Assembly (NCBI GenBank): GCA_017883105.1
Contig: JADGOF010000191.1
Coordinates: 1 to 5,277 of the forward strand
Origin: Acidimicrobiales bacterium
Lineage (GTDB): Bacteria > Actinomycetota > Acidimicrobiia > Acidimicrobiales > RAAP-2
Length of the DNA: 5,277 bases
Reading direction: 5' to 3'
This document shows positions 1 through 4,312 of this stretch, one piece after another. Each line of letters opens with the position of its first letter. The first letter of the stretch is position 1. Position numbers and translations under genes: made by a program. The notes under the pieces were generated by a model, which saw only the letters and a program-made list of their open reading frames with translations, was not told the DNA's origin and ran no database searches.

Positions 1-372
1 GTAGCCGCGCCCGTCCGTTGTGGCGGCCATGCCGACGATCGGTGCCACCAGGTGCAGGGCGCCGGCCGAGCCGTAGAACGGGGCACCGAAGGCGAAGACC
101 CCGCCGTTCGACGCCACCAGCCAGTAGCCGCCGGTGGCAGGGTCGGTGGCCGTCCCCACCATGAGGTGGAGGCTGGTCGGCTGCTGAGCGGCGGCCGCCG
201 GCGACACCCTGAGCGAGTCGGACACAGCCGTGCGGGAGGTCGTGGGGGCCGGTGGCGTGGCCCCTGACGCCGGGGCGCCACCGGGGAGAAGTAATGCTCC
301 GATCACCACCGCGCCGAGGGCCAGCGCAGTCGCCCGACCCCAGGGCTCTCGACTGCGGGCCGATGGGAACAT
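1..372 (-). CDS. Secreted GYWLVAS/GGVFAFG-repeat protein, N-terminal part (cut by window edge)
   Basis: Reading the minus strand from ATG at 372 gives 124 uninterrupted codons to the window edge. The N-terminus looks like a signal peptide: Arg-rich residues 6-13, a hydrophobic stretch at about 14-30, and a plausible cleavage after Ala38. A low-complexity Ala/Pro/Thr/Ser linker runs to about residue 70. The first repeat then starts, with GYWLVASNGGVFAFG at 82-96, a Tyr-Gly-Ser turn and APIVGMA; a second copy begins with GRGY at 121-124, a period of about 41 residues. Repeats of this type are common in secreted or surface proteins of Acidimicrobiia, with an expected beta-propeller-like fold; their function is not known to me. 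The start at 372 has AGGA at 383-380, seven bases upstream. An ATG at 376 opens another frame without signal peptide or repeat. The gene diverges from manB. The rest of the protein, and any enzymatic domain, lies outside the window. Confidence 0.85.
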   Translation of the reverse strand, partial: MFPSARSREPWGRATALALGAVVIGALLLPGGAPASGATPPAPTTSRTAVSDSLRVSPAAAAQQPTSLHLMVGTATDPATGGYWLVASNGGVFAFGAPFYGSAGALHLVAPIVGMAATTDGRGY

Positions 373-395
373 GCATCGATCCTGCCATACGGGGC

Positions 396-401
396 ATAGT
401 G
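396..401 (-). promoter_or_regulatory. Possible -10 element of the repeat-protein gene
   Basis: On the minus strand the hexamer CACTAT lies 23 bases upstream of the ATG at 372, which would give a short leader containing the AGGA ribosome binding site. No convincing -35 box is visible. It matches the A2 and T6 positions of the sigma-70 type -10 consensus but lacks the first T, so this is only a suggestion. The divergent spacer (373-464) is the only place for this promoter. Confidence 0.25.
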
Positions 402-449
402 CGCCACGGCCCGTCGGTACCACCCACGGATGTCGGACGAGGGCTGGCA

Positions 450-455
450 TAGGAT
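450..455 (+). promoter_or_regulatory. Candidate -10 box (TAGGAT) for a nearly leaderless manB transcript
   Basis: TAGGAT ends nine bases before the manB ATG at 465. It fits the actinobacterial TANNNT -10 pattern and would place transcription start only two or three bases before the start codon, as in leaderless messages. No clear -35 is seen. The AGGA inside the same hexamer (451-454) lies ten bases from the ATG and could instead act as a ribosome binding site, so the two readings compete. Confidence 0.4.
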
Positions 456-464
456 GGCCCGGCC

Positions 465-1856
465 ATGGCCTCCCTCTCCACTGTCTTCAAGGCGTACGAC
501 ATCCGCGGAATTGTCCCCGACGAGCTCAACGCGACCCAGTTCCGAGCCATTGGAATGGCGGTGGCCCGGTTCACGGGCGGACCTTCGCTGCTGATCGCAC
601 GGGACATGCGTGAGTCGGGAGTCGAGCTCTCCCGGGCCTTCGCCGAGGGTGCGCGTTCCCAAGGGGTCTCCGTCATCGACCTCGGTCTGGCCTCGACCGA
701 CCTGCTCTACTTCGCGGCCGGCAACCTCGACGCTCCGGGCGCCATGTTCACCGCCTCGCACAACCCGGCGAAGTACAACGGACTCAAGCTGTGTCTGGCC
801 GGTGCCCGTCCCATCGGTCGGGACACCGGGTTGGCCGAGATCCAGGCCACCGCCGAGGCCCTGTTGGACGAGTGGGGAACCTCGGGCCCCCCCGATGTGG
901 ACCCGGCAACGCTCGCCCCCCTCGAGCAGCAGTCCGTCCTCGATGCCTACGCCGACCACGTCCGCTCGTTCGTCGACACCGCGGCCCTGCGCCCGCTGCG
1001 GGTGGTGGCCGACACGGCCAACGGCATGGGCGGCCTGGTCGCCCCCAAGGTGTTCGAAGGCCTCCCCTTCGAAGTGGAGATCCTCTTCCCTGAGCTGGAC
1101 GGCAACTTCCCCAATCACCCGGCCGATCCCATCCAGCCCGAGAATCTGGTGTCGTTGCAGGCACTGGTCCTCGAGCGGGGGGCCGATGTAGGACTGGCCT
1201 TCGACGGTGACGCGGACCGGGTCTTCTTGGTGGATGAGCTTGCCCAGCCGGTGTCGGGTTCCCTGACCACCGCCCTGGTCGCCTCGTCGATGCTCGACAA
1301 GCACCCGGGTTCCACCGTGCTCTACAACTGCATCTGCTCGCGGGTGGTCAGAGAGGTCATCGAGGAGAAGGGCGGCGTCGGGATCCGCACCAAGGTGGGC
1401 CACAGCTTCATCAAGCAGGTGATGGCCGAGACGGGTGCGGTATTCGGGGGTGAGCACTCCGGTCACTACTACTTCCGTGACAACTACCGGGCCGACTCCG
1501 GCATCATCGCCGCCATGGTGGTGCTCGAGCTCCTCAGCGTCACCGGTAAACCGCTCTCCGAGCTGCTCGAGCCGTTCAAGCGCTATGCGGCTTCGGGGGA
1601 GATCAATACGATGGTCCCCGACCCGGCCGGTGCGGTCGAGCTGCTGGCCGCAGAGGTCGCGGCCGCCGGAGGGGCCCTCGGAACCGCCGACCGGTTGGAC
1701 GGGCTCACGGTGGACCGAGGCGACTGGTGGTACAACCTGCGCCCGTCCAACACCGAACCGCTGCTGCGGCTCAATGTCGAAGCGCCCGATTCAGCCTCCT
1801 GTGCCGACCACGTGGCGGTGGTCCAAGCCGCCATCGCCCGACTGCTCAATACCTGA
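465..1856 (+). CDS. manB: Phosphomannomutase/phosphoglucomutase
   Basis: This is a 463-residue alpha-D-phosphohexomutase, the normal length for the family. It interconverts mannose-6-P and mannose-1-P (and usually the glucose equivalents) in the cytosol, supplying GDP-mannose and other nucleotide sugars. All four signature regions are present: KAYDIRG at 9-15; the phosphoserine loop TASHNP at 96-101, with Ser98 as the catalytic phosphoserine; the Mg-binding DGDADR at 247-252; the sugar-specificity loop GEHSGHYYF at 329-337; and the phosphate-binding RPSNTEPLLR at 426-435. TKVGHSFIK at 309-317 is also typical. The start at 465 puts KAYDIRG at the family's usual distance from the N-terminus. 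The neighbours are a Trm112-like gene and a SIS isomerase, matching the conserved actinobacterial manB cluster. The exact substrate preference (mannose versus glucose) cannot be read from sequence; the GEHSGH loop is shared by dual-specificity enzymes. Confidence 0.97.
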   Translation: MASLSTVFKAYDIRGIVPDELNATQFRAIGMAVARFTGGPSLLIARDMRESGVELSRAFAEGARSQGVSVIDLGLASTDLLYFAAGNLDAPGAMFTASHNPAKYNGLKLCLAGARPIGRDTGLAEIQATAEALLDEWGTSGPPDVDPATLAPLEQQSVLDAYADHVRSFVDTAALRPLRVVADTANGMGGLVAPKVFEGLPFEVEILFPELDGNFPNHPADPIQPENLVSLQALVLERGADVGLAFDGDADRVFLVDELAQPVSGSLTTALVASSMLDKHPGSTVLYNCICSRVVREVIEEKGGVGIRTKVGHSFIKQVMAETGAVFGGEHSGHYYFRDNYRADSGIIAAMVVLELLSVTGKPLSELLEPFKRYAASGEINTMVPDPAGAVELLAAEVAAAGGALGTADRLDGLTVDRGDWWYNLRPSNTEPLLRLNVEAPDSASCADHVAVVQAAIARLLNT

Positions 1857-1873
1857 ACGTCCATACCTGAACG
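1849..1873 (+). repeat. Two direct copies of ATACCTGAACG across the manB stop codon
   Basis: The 11-base unit occurs at 1849-1859 and again at 1863-1873, a period of 14 bases. The first copy contains the manB TGA stop and the second lies just after it. This looks like a small local duplication at the gene end; no function is evident. Confidence 0.7.
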
Positions 1874-1947
1874 GTGCAGCCACGGACTCGAGGCTTCGCC
1901 ATGACGCCGAATCCGACCATCCAGAGCAAAGAGAAGAGGAATGCAAC

Positions 1948-2193
1948 ATGTCGCTCGATCCACTGTTGATCGATGTCCTGGCCTGCCCCGAGGACAAAGG
2001 GCCTCTGCTGTACTTCGCCGATGAGAACCGGCTCTACAACCCCCGTCTCCATCGCAGCTATGAGGTCCGTGACGGGATACCGGTCATGCTGATCGAGGAG
2101 GCCACCGCGGTCGATGACGCGGAGCATTCCCGGCTGATGGCCCGGGCCGACGCCGGGGACGCCCGATTGACCAGCGGGGCCTCCGGAGCGTGA
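1948..2193 (+). CDS. Trm112-like small protein with degenerate zinc site
   Basis: This 81-residue protein starts at ATG 1948, seven bases after a good purine-rich ribosome binding site (AGAGGA, 1935-1940). It belongs to the Trm112/YcaR (UPF0434) family, judged from LLIDVLACPEDKGPL at 6-20, the central Tyr-Glu-Val and the hallmark RDGIPVML at 41-48. In eukaryotes and archaea Trm112 is a partner and activator of methyltransferases; the role of bacterial copies is unclear. The usual zinc ribbon has CPxC and a second Cys pair. Here only Cys13 remains: the second Cys of CPxC is Asp16, and the later pair is replaced in the NPRLHRS segment (31-37). Zinc binding is therefore unlikely. A charged tail follows (about 51-81). 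It lies 91 bases after manB and overlaps the isomerase gene by four bases, the position it has in other Actinobacteria, which argues for co-expression with sugar-phosphate enzymes. Confidence 0.88.
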   Translation: MSLDPLLIDVLACPEDKGPLLYFADENRLYNPRLHRSYEVRDGIPVMLIEEATAVDDAEHSRLMARADAGDARLTSGASGA

Positions 2194-3269
2194 CCCCGGC
2201 AGACGGCGGCGTACCCCCGACCACCCAGTCCCCGCTGCCCGTCGACTCGCTGGACATGTGGGGGGCCACGGTTGGCCTTCCCGAGCAGGTGGAGGCCGCG
2301 GTGTCCCGGGCCCGGGGAATCGACGGCCTGCCCTCCCACGACCGGGTGGAGAACGTGGTCGTACTGGGCATGGGCGGGAGCGGCATCGCTGGCGACGTTC
2401 TGGTAGCTGCGGCCGCCCCCTTCATGCCGGTGCCGGTCACCGTGGTGAAGGGCTACGTGCCCCCGGACTACGTGGGGACGGGATCGCTGGTGTTCGCCAT
2501 GTCGTTCTCGGGGAACACCGAAGAGACGTTGGAAGCCGCCGCCGCGGCCTTCGAGGCCGGGGCCTCGTTGATCGTGGTGGCCGGGGGCGGGGAGCTGGTA
2601 CGCCTCGCCGGCGAATGGAACGTACCGGTGGTGTCCCTCCCTGACGGCATCCCCCAACCCCGGGCTGCTCTCGGGGCCATGGCCATTCCGCCGTTGGTTC
2701 TGCTGGAGGAGATCGGCCTGTTCCCCGGGGCACTGCAGTGGGTGGACCAGGCCGTCCGCCAACTGCGCACACGGCGCGACGAGCTGGTCCGTCCGTCCAA
2801 CCTGGCCGAGGGGGTGGCCCGAAAGATCGGCCGCACCATCCCTCTCATCCACAGCTCGCAGGACCTGGGGGCCGTCGCCGCGTTCCGGTGGAAGGCCCAG
2901 ATCAACGAGAACGCCAAGTGCCCTGCGTTCTTCAACGTCTACCCCGAGCTCTGCCACAACGAGGTGGCCGGTTGGGGACAGCATGGGGATGCCACCCGCC
3001 AACTGATCACCCTGGTCAATCTGCGCCACGACGCCGAACACCCTCAGGTCAGTCGCCGGTTCGAATTGGTGGTCGACGTGCTCCGTGAGGTGATGGCCGA
3101 CGTCATCGAGGTCAGGGCGGCCGGTGAGGGTGATCTGGCCCAGCTGCTGGATCTGGCCCTCATCGGGGACTTCGTCTCCCTCCATCTGGCCGGCCGCGAA
3201 GGCATCGATCCTGGACCGATCCCCGTCCTCGATGACATCAAGCGGCAACTGGCGGTCGGCGGGAACTGA
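2190..3269 (+). CDS. Bifunctional phosphoglucose/phosphomannose isomerase (SIS domain)
   Basis: This 359-residue protein has an N-terminal SIS sugar-isomerase fold and the C-terminal bacterial PGI/PMI domain. It is expected to interconvert fructose-6-P with glucose-6-P and mannose-6-P, giving manB its substrate. Visible motifs are GMGGSGIAGD at 60-69, the phosphate-binding SFSGNTEET at 105-113, and NENAK...PELCHNE at 239-258. By comparison with the Pyrobaculum enzyme, Glu240 is the likely general base and His256 the ring-opening residue; their 16-residue spacing matches. The C-terminus (LIGDFVSLHLAGREGIDPGPI, about 324-344) is also typical. The start is GTG at 2190, overlapping the upstream TGA as GTGA, which suggests translational coupling. 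The only close purine run (2185-2188) is too near to act as a normal ribosome binding site. Met23 (2256) is a weaker alternative start. In some Actinobacteria the homologue is annotated TobH-like and may have lost activity; here both catalytic residues are present. Confidence 0.92.
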   Translation: MTPADGGVPPTTQSPLPVDSLDMWGATVGLPEQVEAAVSRARGIDGLPSHDRVENVVVLGMGGSGIAGDVLVAAAAPFMPVPVTVVKGYVPPDYVGTGSLVFAMSFSGNTEETLEAAAAAFEAGASLIVVAGGGELVRLAGEWNVPVVSLPDGIPQPRAALGAMAIPPLVLLEEIGLFPGALQWVDQAVRQLRTRRDELVRPSNLAEGVARKIGRTIPLIHSSQDLGAVAAFRWKAQINENAKCPAFFNVYPELCHNEVAGWGQHGDATRQLITLVNLRHDAEHPQVSRRFELVVDVLREVMADVIEVRAAGEGDLAQLLDLALIGDFVSLHLAGREGIDPGPIPVLDDIKRQLAVGGN

Positions 3270-3286
3270 GCCCTCCGGCGCTGAGC

Positions 3287-3306
3287 ACCCCGCCGACCTG
3301 GGGTTT
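3287..3306 (+). terminator. Weak terminator-like hairpin after the isomerase gene
   Basis: ACCCC (3287-3291) can pair with GGGGT (3300-3304) around an eight-base loop, and the stem runs into TTT. The stem is only five pairs and the T run is short, so it is a poor intrinsic terminator. It lies 18 bases after the isomerase stop, where one would be expected. Between this hairpin and about 3398 I see no gene, only an eight-base palindrome TTCATGAA at 3375-3382. Confidence 0.3.
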
Positions 3307-3398
3307 CGCTCGGAAGCAGTGCCGTTCATCTGCACCGACCGCCCATTGCCCTTGCGTGACGGGGACATAACAACTTCATGAACTCGGGACTTGCGCCC

Positions 3399-3427
3399 CT
3401 GGAATTGCGACAGGCGGGAGGTACACT
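3399..3427 (+). promoter_or_regulatory. Candidate promoter for the structured leader and raiA
   Basis: TACACT at 3422-3427 is a good -10 candidate. With a 17-base spacer the -35 would be CTGGAA at 3399-3404, which matches TTGACA at only three positions. A closer -35-like TTGCGA (3405-3410) is spaced only 11 bases from the -10, too short for normal use. Transcription would begin at about 3434-3437, right before the first stem of the structured region, giving raiA a leader of about 355 bases. TTGCG occurs twice at a 14-base period (3391 and 3405), which might be an activator site. The sigma class cannot be settled by eye. Confidence 0.4.
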
Positions 3428-3435
3428 TCACCCTG

Positions 3436-3692
3436 TGAGCTACGTGCGGGTCTGTGGTTGCAAGTCGAAGCCAGTCGCAGGCGAAACGACCCACGTAAGG
3501 CAACTCGTGGTTGCTGAGCATGGTGCGGCTTAGGAGTAAGACCTGCCCGTGTCGTTCCCGACTGTCGGGGACGGGCGGAGAGGGGACGACACGGTCCATC
3601 AAGGGCTCCGCAGGGTCACCGGCCGATAACGGTCGGTGCCGCCGGAGTCGGGCTGCAACTCTCACTGCAGGCGAGTGTGGGGTCAAAGACCA
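3436..3692 (+). ncRNA. Candidate structured RNA upstream of raiA (raiA-motif type)
   Basis: No frame here encodes a recognisable protein, yet the region is dense in stems: TACGT-GGGTC (3441-3452, two-base bulge) with GACCC-ACGTA (3488-3497); GCAAC/GTTGC (3500-3504/3510-3514, five-base loop); CTTA/TAAG (3529-3532/3537-3540); a 13-bp stem 3547-3559/3582-3594; GGCTCCG/CGGAGTC (3604-3610/3643-3649) enclosing ACCGGCCG/CGGTCGGT (3618-3625/3630-3637, loop ATAA); CTGCA/TGCAG (3653-3657/3666-3670); and GGTC/GACC (3681-3684/3688-3691). Known biology: the raiA motif is a large conserved non-coding RNA of Firmicutes and Actinobacteria, often found upstream of raiA. Position, size and complexity fit, but I could not align this sequence to the published consensus. 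The alternative is a cis-acting 5' leader of raiA of another class. It does not look like RNase P RNA or tmRNA. Exact ends are estimates. Confidence 0.6.
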
Positions 3693-3735
3693 GGTCAGCC
3701 GTACGCAGTTCACGCCATCATCCCTACGACCGATC

Positions 3736-3741
3736 AGGAGG
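3736..3741 (+). promoter_or_regulatory. Orphan AGGAGG Shine-Dalgarno-like site without a start codon
   Basis: A full AGGAGG inside ATCAGGAGG (3733-3741) has no ATG, GTG or TTG at a usable distance downstream. The same nine bases recur at 3777-3785, where they form the real raiA ribosome binding site. The upstream copy may be a ribosome standby site, a decoy, a pairing partner in the leader, or chance. Confidence 0.4.
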
Positions 3742-3779
3742 ACCGGCCGCCAGTACTAGTAGTTCCCAACAGCACAATC

Positions 3780-3785
3780 AGGAGG
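3780..3785 (+). promoter_or_regulatory. raiA ribosome binding site
   Basis: A perfect AGGAGG lies seven bases before GTG at 3793. It fixes the raiA start and predicts efficient initiation when the leader is accessible. Confidence 0.85.
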
Positions 3786-3792
3786 CGCACCA

Positions 3793-4158
3793 GTGGACGT
3801 TGTCATTGCCCATGGCAGGAGAATCGTGTCCGACGAAGTAAGAGCCCTGACCGAGGAGAAAGTGGGCCGGCTCAGCCACCTGTGTCCTGGTCTGGATCGC
3901 GCTGAGGTGCGCTTCTTCGAGGAGCACAATCCGAGGATCGCCGATCGGGAGTGCTGTGAGGTGATCATGAGCGGTCATGGCCGCACCGTCCGTGCCCATG
4001 CCGCCGGCCCCTCGCCGCTGGTGGCCGTCGACCTGGTGGTCGAGAAGCTCGAGCACCAGCTCGAGAAGATCAAGGGCCGACTGGTTGGTCGGTCCCTGCC
4101 CCGTCACCGTCCGGCCAACCTGGTCCCCGATCTGTACCAGCGGGTGCGCACGGCCTGA
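3793..4158 (+). CDS. raiA: Ribosome hibernation factor HPF/RaiA, short form
   Basis: This 121-residue protein starts with GTG behind a perfect Shine-Dalgarno site. It matches the HPF/YfiA/RaiA N-terminal domain (about residues 1-100): MDVVIAHGRRIVSDEVRALTEEK at the start, a beta strand with AEVRFFEEHNPRIADRE (37-53), VRAHAAGPSPLVAVDLVVEKLEHQLEK at 66-92, and a basic helix end KGRLVGR (94-100). Proteins of this family bind the 30S subunit across the mRNA/tRNA channel and silence ribosomes in stationary phase or stress. The usual actinobacterial protein is a long form of over 200 residues with a C-terminal dimerisation domain. Here the reading frame stops soon after the first domain, and I see no C-terminal domain in any frame before secA. 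It is either a true short form or a truncated long form. It sits 154 bases before secA, the conserved actinobacterial order, and after the structured leader. Confidence 0.92.
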   Translation: MDVVIAHGRRIVSDEVRALTEEKVGRLSHLCPGLDRAEVRFFEEHNPRIADRECCEVIMSGHGRTVRAHAAGPSPLVAVDLVVEKLEHQLEKIKGRLVGRSLPRHRPANLVPDLYQRVRTA

Positions 4159-4216
4159 CGCCCGGGACGTCGCCGAGCCAGCCGGCCTGGCGGAGGACGC
4201 GGTCCTGTTGGCGGAT

Positions 4217-4240
4217 GACGCCGGCCTGTGCGCGGGCGTC
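4217..4240. other. Hairpin in the raiA-secA spacer
   Basis: GACGCC (4217-4222) pairs perfectly with GGCGTC (4235-4240) around a 12-base loop. No T run follows on the plus strand, so it is not a standard terminator; it may attenuate read-through or be incidental in GC-rich DNA. A second small stem, GCCAG/CTGGC, lies at about 4179-4193. The remainder of the 154-base spacer shows no gene. Confidence 0.3.
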
Positions 4241-4297
4241 GGTCGAAGTAGTGGGGGGTCGCGTCGATGATCGGCCGAACCCGGGGACCTGCGACAG

Positions 4298-4303
4298 TAG
4301 AGT
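4298..4303 (+). promoter_or_regulatory. Candidate -10 box (TAGAGT) for secA
   Basis: TAGAGT fits TANNNT and ends nine bases before the secA ATG, exactly the spacing of TAGGAT before manB. Transcription would start about two to three bases before the ATG, giving a nearly leaderless message. No good -35 is visible. GAGGG at 4304-4308 lies only four bases from the ATG, a poor ribosome binding site, which favours the leaderless reading. Confidence 0.4.
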
Positions 4304-4312
4304 GAGGGTTCC

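Noticed and set aside
303..1466. 387-codon open frame on the minus strand
   Set aside because: It lies antisense to manB, whose motifs are unmistakable. Its composition (His, Gly, Arg, Asp rich, no recognisable motif) is that of a GC-rich shadow frame.
1435..1947. Long upstream extension of the Trm112-like reading frame
   Set aside because: The extension is out of frame within manB and has low-complexity Ser/Arg/Pro composition. The ATG at 1948 with its good ribosome binding site gives the family's normal length.
3436..3692. RNase P RNA, tmRNA or a tRNA in the gene-free region
   Set aside because: The conserved RNase P and tmRNA core sequences are not visible. GGTTGCAAGTC resembles a T-arm superficially, but no cloverleaf can be built.
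2058..3713. 551-codon open frame on the minus strand
   Set aside because: It covers the isomerase gene and the structured RNA on the other strand and shows no domain or motif. High GC removes stops in this frame.
3511..3759. 82-codon plus-strand frame within the leader
   Set aside because: No ribosome binding site, Arg/Ser-rich product without motif, and it runs through the predicted stems of the structured RNA.
4159..4312. Frameshifted C-terminal domain of a long HPF
   Set aside because: None of the three plus-strand frames in this spacer shows the conserved C-terminal domain sequence of long HPF proteins.
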